Shown: piece after piece, positions 49,486 to 60,007 of the stretch | How positions within the stretch are numbered: the stretch's first letter is position 1 | Layout of the letters: each line of letters starts with the position of its first letter | NCBI GenBank assembly: GCA_029255685.2 | Contig: CM055312.2 | Location: 52,176,202 to 52,240,201 of the forward strand | Length of the DNA stretch: 64,000 nucleotides | Direction: 5' to 3' | Origin: Silene conica | Taxonomy: Eukaryota > Streptophyta > Magnoliopsida > Caryophyllales > Caryophyllaceae | Made by a program: the position numbers and the translations under genes | Notes under the pieces: generated by a model | Told to the model about the DNA's origin: nothing | The model's input: only the letters and a program-made list of their open reading frames with translations | Database searches by the model: none

Positions 49486-51960
49486 GATTGATACGAAGAC
49501 TACAAAATTTTAAACATATGAAGAAATTAAATGCTAATCGTTTTAATTTTCATTTTTAACTTGTAAACATATTTACTAAGTTGATGCATCTATAAAATGA
49601 CCTCTATCCAATTTTATAAATGATTCCAAGACCCAAACCCATACTATAGAAATCGTGAACCACTGGAACTCCGACCCAATGATATGGTTTGGTGGGTAAA
49701 AATAAACCGGTTCTACCCTAGAACTCTTGGTTGATGACAAATCATAATTTATTCATCTTAGCCCGGAACACATTGACCACTGGTCCTCTACACTTCCGTT
49801 GAGTACAAACCAAATTTCAAATGCATCGGGATGCGATCCGCCCACTGGACTGAATCCACCCCATCGCCCCACTTATCCTACGTAATGGGGTTCGTACTGC
49901 CCACTGGACTAGCACCACCCCACGAAATAGAAGCTCATGGCTTCTACTATTTGGTAAGGCTAATCCTCAATTGTTTTGTTTAATATAGAGGTCTTGTCAA
50001 TTTATTATCTATCTCCTTTAAGTGAATTAAATTGGTGAACTCGATAATTATAATTGACACGGTCGTTTATAACGATCTAAACTAATATGCATGTTCATGG
50101 CGATTTGGCTATGCATGCAAACATATTAAAATGCAAAAGTAAAAGCAATAAAGCAATAAAATCCTAGTATGGCCTTCCTAGTAATAGTAAAAACTAATCA
50201 ACTATTACAAATTCGGAAACCAACTCCATGGTCCCTTGAACATCATTGGCACGCCATCCAAGAAAACACCGTCTTGTCGGAACTCCTTTCCGTATGGCAC
50301 CGTCTTTTCGATCTCCGGAATTACAATAAAATAATACAACTATTCTATTGTAAAACTGAAAATTAAATTAAATTACAAACCCGTGATACGAGATCACATA
50401 AATTACAACCGAATCAATATTCCCTTACATTACGGGTAATATTGATTAAAACTAAGGCCATACTAAGAAAATTACATAATTCCAAATTATATAAATAACA
50501 TTCAAAATATGACATTCATATTAAATAAATTGCAATAAATAAAATATGTATGCACATGCTCAATTTTTAATGCCAAATCGCCTTATGGGAGCAAATATCT
50601 CATATTTGTTTACGGTTTTTACGGATATGCGCGATTTTAACTATTAAAATCATCCAAAATTACATAAATCTCATTTATGTCCAAGTTAATCATCCTAACT
50701 TACTTTAGGAATCAATGTTTAGTCTCTACTAATATTTGATCATGATCTAACTTGATTTTGCATTATTGTTCATAAATTACTTGTATTTTCGGGAAAAACA
50801 AACAAAATATGGCCAAATGAGTTAATTAAAATTCGAAATTTAAAATTCAAAATTTTAAACTTTCTGGAAATTTTCTAAAAATCCAGAAATTATTAAAATG
50901 GTCTTTTGCAATTATATATGGTTTATTTCTTAAATAAATCCTATAAAAGTCGTTTTTATGGTTAAAAATCCGATTTAAATTATAAAAACTTGCAATAATT
51001 TGCCATAAATTTTTATTCATCCTAAAATATATATTAGAATCTGAAAATGACCAAAAATTACAGACCATACTCGAAAATTTTATTTTCGACTCATGAATTA
51101 CGATTATTAGCTAATTAACTTATTAAAAATTAATAATCATAAAAACAGAAACTTTTTGATATCCAACTTTTAGATCTGATGTTCCTATTATATAAGACAT
51201 CTATGGGTAAAATTTCATGCCATAATATTAAGATTAACTATTTTTAACACAATAAGTCACTATTTATCCGATTTTAACCATTAAAATCATAAATCATGCA
51301 TCACTTGAGAATAAATTCCCAAAACTTACATACATACTTTAAATATTGCATGTGACATTGTGTAAATTCTTTATGGCAAAATTCCAACTATAACTATTAA
51401 AGTCGAATTTAAGTCACTATTAATACGATTTTTACTATAAAAATCATTAATCATGCAAAATAAGTCCAATAATTTCGAAAATTCATACAGGAACTTTGTA
51501 TATTGCATGTGACGTCTCATAAAATTTTTAAGGTCAAATTCGAAATATAACCTTATATACCCATTTTTACTCATATTATGACTATTTATCTCATAATATT
51601 CATAATCCATGCATATTAACTCCATTTCTTACGAAAAATCATATACAATATATTAAATATGCATGTGAGAACATATCAAAAAATCTCGGCCAGAAACTAT
51701 TTTTAGCTATTTTTCCCATTAATTGTTGTTTAAAACCGATTTAAACTACAAAATATACAAATAAATATAAAAATGAACAATAAAAATCCATAAAATTATT
51801 TTTATGTCCTAAAACCATTTTAGAATCAGAAACTTTAACATGCAAAATTATTTTGTGATTTATCATAATAAATCAAAATATTTCGAAAATACCGAAATGT
51901 GTATGTTAATCCGATTTTAACATAAAACATGAATCCGATCATGCATGCAACAACCGTAAT
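49486..51960 (-). other. Element G leader
   Basis: AT-rich, no gene. From 49560 it matches the C leader closely, including the four CCACTGG(A) cores near 49660-49910. The two leaders diverge only in the last 60-70 bases before the gag start, which is where the coding content of C and G parts ways. Confidence 0.75.
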
Positions 51961-51972
51961 GCTCTGATACCA
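51961..51972 (-). promoter_or_regulatory. Element G primer binding site (initiator tRNA-Met)
   Basis: The minus strand reads TGGTATCAGAGC, two bases from the 5' LTR. Confidence 0.9.
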
Positions 51973-51974
51973 AT

Positions 51975-53268
51975 TGTTGGAAACTAAGTTCCCTTATATT
52001 ATACTCAAATCTAATGTGAGTTTAAATTATTTAAGTTTAGTCATAACACTTAATTAGATCTTATGCATGCATGATGATATCATAAGATTTAGTAGTCCTT
52101 ACATTGGTTTTAGAAGGTTTATACTCAATAATCACCTATTATTTGAGTCTTCAATCCACCGAAATTACCCTTAAACGATCTAACAAAAATCGTCTCCTAA
52201 AGGTGCGTATCAAGGACCCGATCTCAAACCAACACAATTTTGTTACTAGAAAAATGTATTAGTTAACTAGAGATAATAATAATATTACTCTTAATATTAT
52301 TAATATGGAAATAATAACTTTCTTAGTAAAAACTATTTTACTAAAGAAAATATGAGAATAAGGTTTGTAGTATGTTTTGTGTTAGCACCAAAAGACTTAG
52401 CCAAAAACTAGTACAAATGAGGTGTGTGTGTGTGTGTGTGTGTGCATTATATAGAGCAAAAATGAGCTCATTTGCTTGCATGTTGGCCAGCTTCTTCAAG
52501 CCTTTTTTAAGGCCAATGCATGGCTTACTATTTCTTACATAAAGCATGCAAGATACCTTACACCCGTATTGTGTAAGATGCACACAATCAATTCATTCAT
52601 TCAAACACAAAACCTACATACATACATACTAATACACGGTTGAAATGGGGTTATTTAAGACCCCATTTTATCTTTGTTAATTGTGTTAATTTGTAACATG
52701 TCACACATGTTTCATAACACATGACCCAATTTGTTAATTGTGCAATTTTAACTATTAAAATTCATAATTTACAAATTTATTACATTTAAATAATTTACAC
52801 TAATAATTTCGAAATTATTATTGTACAAAAATGTAATGTAATAATTTAGTTACAACTCTTTGTAATTTTATGATCAACCGTGTTCATTCTCAATTTAATC
52901 GTTTCCCAAACGAATAAATAAAACCGAGTAATAAAACGATTTTATTACTTTGACTTTTATTATTATAATCCTATTATAAAAATATTCGTCATATAAAATC
53001 ATTTCCAAAATTTCCAGTTATTAATTAATTTGTATCCAATACAATATTAATTAATTATTCTATTGAGACGGAATTCCCTAAAGATATGACCTTAAGGGAT
53101 CAACTGATCACCACCATCATATGACGATAATGTCAAACTCTAGACAGCCAATCATTATCGATAAATGTTGATCAGTTGACTTTAAAAGAGTAACACTCCC
53201 AGTTGTGTTTCATTCAAATGAGTTTTAATTATGTCAACACACTATTGTCGAGGACACTTCCTCCAACA
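51975..53268 (-). repeat. Element G 5' LTR (right copy)
   Basis: TATATA at 52448-52453 on the minus strand is the likely TATA box, next to a (GT)n stretch at 52422-52444. It ends CCTCCAACA before GGAAG. Confidence 0.93.
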
Positions 53269-53273
53269 GGAAG

Positions 53274-53861
53274 TGCCGGAGTCCTGTGTGCTGGGATGAT
53301 CGAGCTGACGCTGTGGTTTTGGGTCCGGAAATGATTCGGGAAATGGTTGAGCAAGTCCAGGTCATCCGACAGAAAATGAGGGCTGCCCAGGACAAACAGA
53401 AGAGTTATGCAGATCTCAAGAGGAGTGACATTTCCTTTGAGGTAGGCGAGAAGGTATTGCTTAAGGTATCTCCTAAGAAGGGTGTAATGAGGTTCGGAAA
53501 GCGAGGTAAACTGAGTCAAAAGTTTATTGGACCATTTGAGATTTTGGACAGGGTTGGGGAGGTGGCATATCGATTAGCTTTACCACCAGCTCTCTCCAGG
53601 GTCCATAATGTGTTCCATGTATCTCAGTTAAGGAAGTATTTGAGTGATCCCTCACATGTGTTGAGCCATGAGGTGATTGAGGTCGATGAGCAACTTACTT
53701 ATGTTGAGCTTCCAAAGGAGATTTTGGATAGGAAGATACGAAAGACGCGAAATGGAGAGACAGTGTTGGTCAAAGTCTTATTGACTAATCACAACATGGA
53801 GGAGGCTACTTGGGAGTCTGAGGCGTCCATGAAGGAGCGTTATCCGCAGCTTTTCGTTTAA
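53274..53861 (+). pseudogene. Integrase C-terminal domain and chromodomain of element F
   Basis: It resumes the F integrase directly after the GGAAG duplication: CWDD, then the GPY-type domain ([53 protein letters not shown]). The end is a chromodomain of the Tekay kind ([19 protein letters not shown]), which in this group is thought to steer integration to heterochromatin. The frame is open to its stop at 53859-53861. Confidence 0.93.
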
Positions 53862-54006
53862 GGTAAGTTACGAGGACGTAACTCTTTTTTTTAGTGGGGT
53901 AGAATGTAACATTTCATGTTTTAACATGTTTTAACATGATTAGGGTGTGTGTTGACGTTATGACTGGGTGAACTTCGGGATGAAGTTCGTTTTAAGGGGG
54001 GAAGAC
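53862..54006 (+). promoter_or_regulatory. Element F 3' end with polypurine tract
   Basis: A short non-coding stretch ending in AAGGGGGGAAGAC (53994-54006), the plus-strand primer tract, directly against the 3' LTR. Confidence 0.85.
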
Positions 54007-55271
54007 TGTAATAACCCGAATTTTTTATTATTAAAAATAGTGTTTCGTGGGCTAGTATGATCGAGCGATGAGTTACTTTTTTTTAGATAGTCGTTTTATA
54101 AGCTTTTGCACACTCGTTTTGATGGGTGTTGTTTGTACTGCCGTGGGGTTCGAAATAGGGACCAAGGCACCAAGTAATAATATTTGATGTATGGTGTTGT
54201 TGTGGCTCGAACTGGCGACCTGTGGTGAGGCCTGCAGTGGGCCTCGATAGGTGTGCCAATGTGGCAGCCCACACGGAAAATGCAGAAACACTGAGCAAAG
54301 GCTTGTTTGCCGCCATATATAGCTCATGTTTCTCATACCCTAACCCTATTCAAACAAAAACTAGATCTCACTAAAGCCTAGCCGTCACTGTAGGGAAAAG
54401 AAGCAACCTGCTCACGGTGGTAGAAGGTGGTCCTAGGGTGTCTCGAAGTGGTCAAGTATCTGGTATGGTCGCCACATTCTCTTTAATCGCAGTTTAAGCA
54501 CGATCTTTGTCATCTGTTTAGGGGAATGCATTCACGTCTTTTTCTTGTTATTTTTACGTACGTTTATACTATGATATATAGTGATTATATGTTGTTCATA
54601 ATCGTTGTGTCGTTGGTTGTTTTAGCACACTTTCGAAGGTGTCAAATACGGTGTTAGGGAAGGGGAGTAATACGGTTTCAGAAGGTGGGTTGTTTTGAGG
54701 CGTTTTTATAATCGGTTTTACATCTGTTCGTATAGTTTTTGTTATGGGTCTTAGGGTGTTGAGACTGGTGGTTTATGGGGGGTTCTCGTGGTGGTAGTCT
54801 CTAGGGTCGGTGGTGTCTGGTCATGGTGGTACAGGGTGGTTTGACAAGGGTGGTCGTGAGATGGTGTTTTGTCTTAGTCCAGGTCTGTTTGTTTGAGTGT
54901 GTACAGGGGTGTTTGGGAGTGGTGACATTGATGACTCGGGGGAGGTCAGTGCAATGCTACCACCGTGTCTGGAGTCTGGAGTCTAGAGGTGGTCTGGGTG
55001 GTCACGGTTAGTGGTAGTCATGGCGGGGTTTGCGTCGAGGAGTGGGTTAAAGTAGGGTGGTCAGAGTCGTGGGTGAGCAACCAGGCCTGATCTGGGCTTT
55101 GGTTCGACTCACCGGTGACTGTCGGTCAGGTGGCCGGTGGTCGTGGTTGTAGAGGGAAGTCTCGGTGTGTAGGTGCTGGTGGCTGGCGGTGGTTGTATGG
55201 CGTAGCAGGGGTGGCGCGAGGGCTGTTTAGTCGAGGGTTGGTGGTAGTTGTTGTCGAGAGTTATAGTTGTG

Positions 55272-55321
<50 letters not shown>

Positions 55322-56454
55322 CATTATAATTATTATTATTATTATTAGAATTATTATATTTGATTGTATTATTAATGTATATTATTAATGATAATATGTT
55401 TGTTATTATGGCATATTAATAATTATTATGGGAAGGTTTTGATATGCTCTTAATGAGTATTTTGAGTAGTTTGAATTTCAAATTAAAGTTGCCATGATTA
55501 GAAGTTTACCTAATTTAGAAGTTGCTATATTTGGGAGGTGTCTATTTAGGGAAGGTTTCTATATTTAGTAAGTCGTAATTGCATCACATAAATTAGGGAG
55601 TCTTATTAATTATGCGCATTACACGTTTAGGTAACGATTTCCGAGTAGAACATATTTAGCAGCGGTGCGTCGGACGACTTCATCCGACTATTGAGGTAGG
55701 GGAATATCTGTGTTGTAATTGTGATCTGACATGAGAACACCTGTTATTTGGTTTCTATATATATATGTATATACATATATATATGTATATATATATATAT
55801 ATATATGTATATACATATATATATGTATACATATATATATGTATATACATATATATATATATACATATATATACATATATATATGTATATATATATGTCT
55901 GATATAACGCGAATGAATGATAACTGATATTTGTGGAGGACGGGTCTTGTGAAATGGGTCTTGTGATATGGGTCTTGTGATAAGGGACTTGTGATATGGC
56001 CATCGGTGGTGTGGTGTGTGGAGATGTGATGTGTGGAGATGGGGTGGTTGTGGAGGAAGTGGAGGAAGTATTGATTGTGTTATTTCATGTTGTGATTATA
56101 TTACCTACTCAACCTCGTGTTGACCCTTCTTTTTGTTTGATTGTGTCTGCGTTGATCCAATTTATTGGGGAGTAGAATGACAGGTATAGACATGTGGATG
56201 CGGAAAGGGTGGAGAGGATATGGACCAGACCAGTCTAGTTATAGCTCAGTTTTATAGCCTCCGACATGTTGAACTTTAGTTTTGATTTCTTAAACAGTTG
56301 TAATCTTTCCGAGACATATGTTTAAATTTAATTTACTTAATAAAGTACTGTGTTTCATCCTTTGTTAACTACTACCTCGGCTAACCGAGATGGTAACACC
56401 CTTAGTTATTTGGGGAGTCCTTGTTCAGGTCTCTGAATAAATGAGGGTGTTAAA
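54007..56454 (+). repeat. Element F 3' LTR with grown microsatellites
   Basis: This is the partner of 37270-39567. It is about 150 bp longer, chiefly from an (ATT)n tract at about 55272-55345 and a TATATGTATATACA-type tract at 55757-55900 that is only about 14 bp in the 5' LTR. ORFs in these tracts are artefacts. It ends TGTTAAA before ATTAG. Confidence 0.93.
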
Positions 56455-56554
56455 ATTAGTTTGATGGGATGGGGTGTCACACTTTGAATTCATTATGTTC
56501 CTAGTGACCGGTTTGTTGACTGCTGGATGAGAACATCGGGACGAAGTTCATTTT

Positions 56555-56568
56555 AAGAGGGGGAAGAC
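56555..56568 (+). promoter_or_regulatory. Element E polypurine tract
   Basis: AAGAGGGGGAAGAC directly before the right LTR of E, the same motif and position as in F. Confidence 0.8.
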
Positions 56569-58864
56569 TGTAATACCTCGTATTTTATAATAATATTTTT
56601 TGTTTATATTGGTCGTATTTGAACATTAATATGCGATGATTAATTTTCGAATAAGTGTTTTATGTTTTATATGTTGCTAATGTTATGTCGTATGTGCGTG
56701 CTAGCAGTAAACCGTATCTTAAAGGTTTGCATTGGGCCTCGAGATACAAGTCTAACATGAGCAGACTGTAATACTTCTCATTTTTTTTTTTGAAACTCGG
56801 GTTTTGACTCGGAGTTAACGTTATAGGTCTTATTTGGTGCTACGATTTTATATTATTTGCTATCGTAAGTAGATAAATGAAGTTAATAATAATGTTACGA
56901 GTTAATACGGGTATGACTAGTTGGGCCCGGTTCGTTTTACGTAAAAGAATTGTGTAGATGGTCTTAATAGTCTATGACTTGTGTTTGGGCCAAGGGTTAC
57001 GTGACCCAATCACAACCCTTATACAAACCCCACTCTATACACACGTTTAAGATCCGCGTAATCCTTAAACAATACAAAACCCCATACAAACCCTAAAACA
57101 CGCTCTCAACCGTATGAACGCGTATGGCCTCCCAAAAAACCCTATTTTTTCTTACTTCACCCGCCTCCACTCGACACCAGCAGTAGCATCGGTCATAGGA
57201 GAGAGGGAGAGAGAGAGCGAGGCGGCAGCCGCGTTGGTCACGTGTGGTTTCAGGAAAGTTTCGAGTCGGTTTCAGGCGAACCCAAGGTGAGTATCGTTCC
57301 CTCTTTCGTTTTGCTTCTCTTTCGCACCTGCCGTAGTAAACTATCGCCGGGGTCGGGTTTTGGTGGTGGCCTGAGTATCAGGGTGGTCGTGGTGGTTGGA
57401 GGGTTGTCGGCAGTGATTTTCGCGTTCAGCGTCGGTTGCGTGTAAGGGTGTTGGGGTGGTACCACCGTTGACTCGGGGGAGGTCGACACCGTGGTACCAC
57501 GGTGGTCGTCTAGGTCTGGTGCTAGGGGTTGTCATGGTGGTGTTTATGGGTGGTGTTAGGGTTCCTTGTGGCGTCGACAGTGTTGGTGCGGGCGGGTCAG
57601 TCATCGCCGGCAGGAGTCGAAGGGGTTGCTGGGTGTCGGTGGTGAGGTAGTCGGTGTTGGGTGTCGCGTGTGGTTGTTGCCGGCAGGGGCGGTGGTGTCA
57701 CGCGGTTGTGGGGGCTGGTGTGACGCGGGTATGTATGGGGATGTCGTGGGTAATTGTAAATATCGTGGGTCGTTTGTAGTTAGGGGTTAGTTTACTATTA
57801 TTATTTTTTAGTGTTTTGTTTTAATTTTATTATTATTATTATTGTTATCATTATTATTATGGTTACTAGTGATATTATTATTATCATTGTTAATTTAAGT
57901 ATTTTACTATTATTATTATTAAGATTATTATTATTGTGTTGGTGGTATTGGTCATAGTTGGTAAATTATTAAATTGTGTTAGTTGAAGGTGTTTTGAGTC
58001 GGGACGTTTCCCTTTCAAGAAAGCTACTATTTCAGGAAGTTTCCATTTTCGGAAACTTTCCATTTGTAGAAGGTTGCTAATTATAGTAGGTACCTTGTCT
58101 GATATGGGGTTTGGGAAGAATGATTAATCGTTATGTAATATATATGTTTAGGTGACGGCTTCCGCGTGGAACATTTCTGGCAGCTGTTCGGTTGTCATTC
58201 TATGGTTTGAGGTAGGGGATATATCTGTGGTTTGTGTTATGACATGAAGTGTGTATGTGATGCTTTTTACGAGATTGTTATAATTGATATTGAATGTGTT
58301 GTGGAATATTTAATTGTTATTAATTGTTGAGGAGAACGGGACTTGTGATATGGGACTTGTGATACGGGACTTGTGATATGGCCATGGAAGGTGTGGTGTG
58401 ATGGAAGGTGTGGTGTGATGGAAGGAGTGGTGTGATGGAGGTGATGTGGAGGACTGGATGATGTGGAGATGGAAGGAAGTTGTAATATGTTTATTCATGT
58501 CTTGTTGATGTTTTTCTACTCAACCTCGTGGTTGACCCTGTGTATTCGTGTGACACCTACGATGATCCGGAATGGGGAGTACATCTACAGGAAAGAGACA
58601 GATAAGCTAGGAGCTCGGACGGGAATGTGAGATGCCGACTTGGGACCGACTTAGAACTACATCACGTATAGAGTAGTCATCAGTTGTACTTTTACTCTTC
58701 TATGTTGTTTTGTAATATCAGAGTTTAAATTTTATCAATTTTATATAACGTATTTTGGGAAGTTTTACTTTGTTATTCACTGCCTCGGTCATTCTGAGAT
58801 GGTAACAGTCCTATTTATTTGAGAATTTTTGGCTAAAGGCTCTTAAATAAATGGGGATGTTACA
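56569..58864 (+). repeat. Element E 3' LTR
   Basis: It runs from TGTAATACCTCG to GGGATGTTACA. Its G-rich middle (57240-57780) gives spurious ORFs, as in the F LTR, with which it shares layout and end sequence. It holds (ATT)n at 57825-57935, GGGACTTGTGATA repeats near 58338-58380 and GGAAGG.GTGGTGTGAT repeats at 58385-58440. A TATA-like CTCTATACACAC is near 57030. Confidence 0.85.
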
Positions 58865-59800
58865 ATGTTGCCGTGCTTGTGTTTAGGTGATGGTTATGTC
58901 ACCCTAAATTGTGTTGGTAACGGTTATGTTGCCTTGGTTGTGAATACATAGCGGTGATACGATTTGTGTATCACTGTAATGAACAAATGTCACTCCTGTT
59001 ATGGGATTTTATCTAACTATGTTCGGGATTGGTCGGTGTCCGTGGTTATGCGGCCCGGTCCCCGTGTGTCGTTCGGTGTAGGTTATTACATCGAGAGGTC
59101 TGGCCAGGTCTTAGGCATATAGTTGTCGGTTATGCGCTATACATAGTATCCGGATGACGTGGTTATGCGCTCCGGTAGCTAGGGCGCGGTTATACGCCCT
59201 AGCCTGTTAGTGGAGCGGTTATACTCCCTGACTGTCAGTTGTAGCGATTATGCTACCTGACGACGTTCTTTCTATTCTTGGTTGTTGTTGTTTGTGTGAT
59301 TGGACATGCCATCAAGTGTTGGTCTCTCAGTCGATCACCTGGTTGTTTACCTGATTTTGAGTACCATGTTTTGATATTTCTCATATTCACATGTACTACT
59401 ACATATACAATATGTTGTTATTGTTATCTATTTGTATTTTGACTAAAGTGGCTGGGAGAACCCTGAGTTACTCCCCACTGACTGTGGCGTTCATGTTTCA
59501 TGAATGTAGGTTGGTGCTGTTAGGGGAAGACGTGTGGCTAGCGAGCATTGTTGATCATTCGACAATTACCCTTTCGCTTAGTTTAGATTTAATTGGTGTT
59601 GTTATCGTGGGATACCTTATCCCTCGTTTATTTAAGTATTCGTGTATAATTTATACTTTCTTATTAGTTTTAGTCTTCCGCTTGTTGTTTTGATATTCCG
59701 CGAAAAAAGTTTTAATAAAAATGTCGAAAAGTTTTTAAAAGTATTATATTTCCGCTTTAAATTGCTTGTTTATTTTTATGTTATATCGCGGGGTGTCACA
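58865..59800 (+). repeat. LTR D, 3' part, with hairpin array
   Basis: The last 360 bases (from about 59445, GTGGCTGGGAGAACCCTGAG) match the D' LTR at 63858 onward. The first 400 bases carry a series of short hairpins with GGTTAT-type loops (separate entry). It ends GGGGTGTCACA against the env-like ORF. Confidence 0.75.
58882..59271 (+). repeat. Array of about ten hairpins with GGTTAT loops in LTR D
   Basis: Stems differ but close a common loop. Examples: TTTAGGTGA with TCACCCTAAA (58882-58908); GGTAAC with GTTGCC (58916-58933); CGGTGTA-GGTTAT-TACATCG (59074-59093); CTAGGGCG with CGCCCTAG around CGGTTATA (about 59179-59202); GGAG with CTCC around the same loop (about 59213-59228); GTCAG..GTAGC with GCTAC.CTGAC around GATTAT (about 59234-59261). 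A few members are weak (3-5 bp) or have the variant loop GATTTGT (58954-58974). Confidence 0.75.
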
Positions 59801-60007
59801 CAGCTAGATGAAATCAAACATTTGCTCTATGGAGATGAGCCTCATCCTCCTCCAATCTACAATTCCGAATTAGATGACGTCATAGAAACTGAACTAGATG
59901 CTTTAGAGGCCGAGATCTTCAAGGATGAGGCCATTATAGCAGAACAAGCTCACGTGGTGGAAGACATCAGATATATTCCACCTTTTGAAGCTGGTTTAAA
60001 AAGCTAA
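59801..60007 (+). pseudogene. Env-position ORF of the Athila-type element, last part
   Basis: It picks up in frame from 32001 with QLDEIKHLLYGDEPHPPP and an acidic C-terminus (ETELDALEAEIFKDEAII), ending at a stop after AGLKS. There is no membrane segment here. The open frame from 59642 upstream of 59801 is chance extension into LTR D. Confidence 0.65.

Larger units (their letters stand above)
44125..53268 (-). mobile_element. Element G: recent copia element with gag but decayed pol
   Basis: The ends are TGTTGGAAAC and CCTCCAACA, with duplication GGAAG at 44120-44124 and 53269-53273. LTRs 44125-45413 (1289 bp) and 51975-53268 (1294 bp) differ at about a dozen bases plus repeat-length changes, so it is young. 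The leader, primer site and 3' region match element C. The minus strand carries a 273-codon gag, while 46116-48590 contains only relics of pol. It must have moved with pol supplied in trans. Confidence 0.92.
37270..56454 (+). mobile_element. Element F: Ty3/gypsy Tekay-type chromovirus, split by element G
   Basis: The ends are TGTAATAACCC and TGTTAAA, with duplication ATTAG at 37265-37269 and 56455-56459. LTRs are 37270-39567 (2298 bp) and 54007-56454 (2448 bp, longer mainly from simple-repeat growth). The interior has an initiator-Met primer site, gag, protease, RT, RNase H, integrase with a chromodomain, and a purine tract before the 3' LTR. Several nonsense codons and one frame shift make this copy inactive. 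Element G splits integrase at 44125-53268. Confidence 0.95.
33239..58864 (+). mobile_element. Element E: non-coding Tekay-like gypsy element (LARD type), split by element F
   Basis: Primer site TGGTATCAGAGC at 33495-33506, a leader like that of F, a purine tract at 56555-56568 and a right LTR 56569-58864 (2.3 kb). The interior (33492-37264 and 56460-56568, about 3.9 kb) has no gag or pol. The left LTR is reduced to 33239-33491 and begins with an inverted copy of the LTR end. No target duplication is seen. It probably moved with proteins of an F-like partner before the left end was rearranged. Confidence 0.75.
32002..59800 (+). mobile_element. Solo LTR D (about 2.2 kb), split by element E
   Basis: The left end TGTAACATCCCATATTTTCG matches the start of D' at 61442, and the right end GGGGTGTCACA closes it. 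With the E insertion removed, only LTR sequence of about 2.2 kb is left (32002-33238 and 58865-59800). No target duplication is visible: the env-like ORF runs directly from TATTCT to CAGCTAG. A solo LTR made by recombination between two different copies, or loss of one duplication, would explain this. The LTR-type call is from similarity to D', itself incomplete here. Confidence 0.75.

Noticed and set aside
55688..56003. Tyr/Ile-rich ORFs
   Set aside because: Translation of a TA-rich microsatellite.
57242..57790. Gly/Val-rich overlapping ORFs in the G-rich part of the E LTR, and similar ones at 38088-38577 and 54823-55348
   Set aside because: They lie inside LTRs, are G-biased in composition and lack conserved motifs; they are not kept between the LTR pairs of F.
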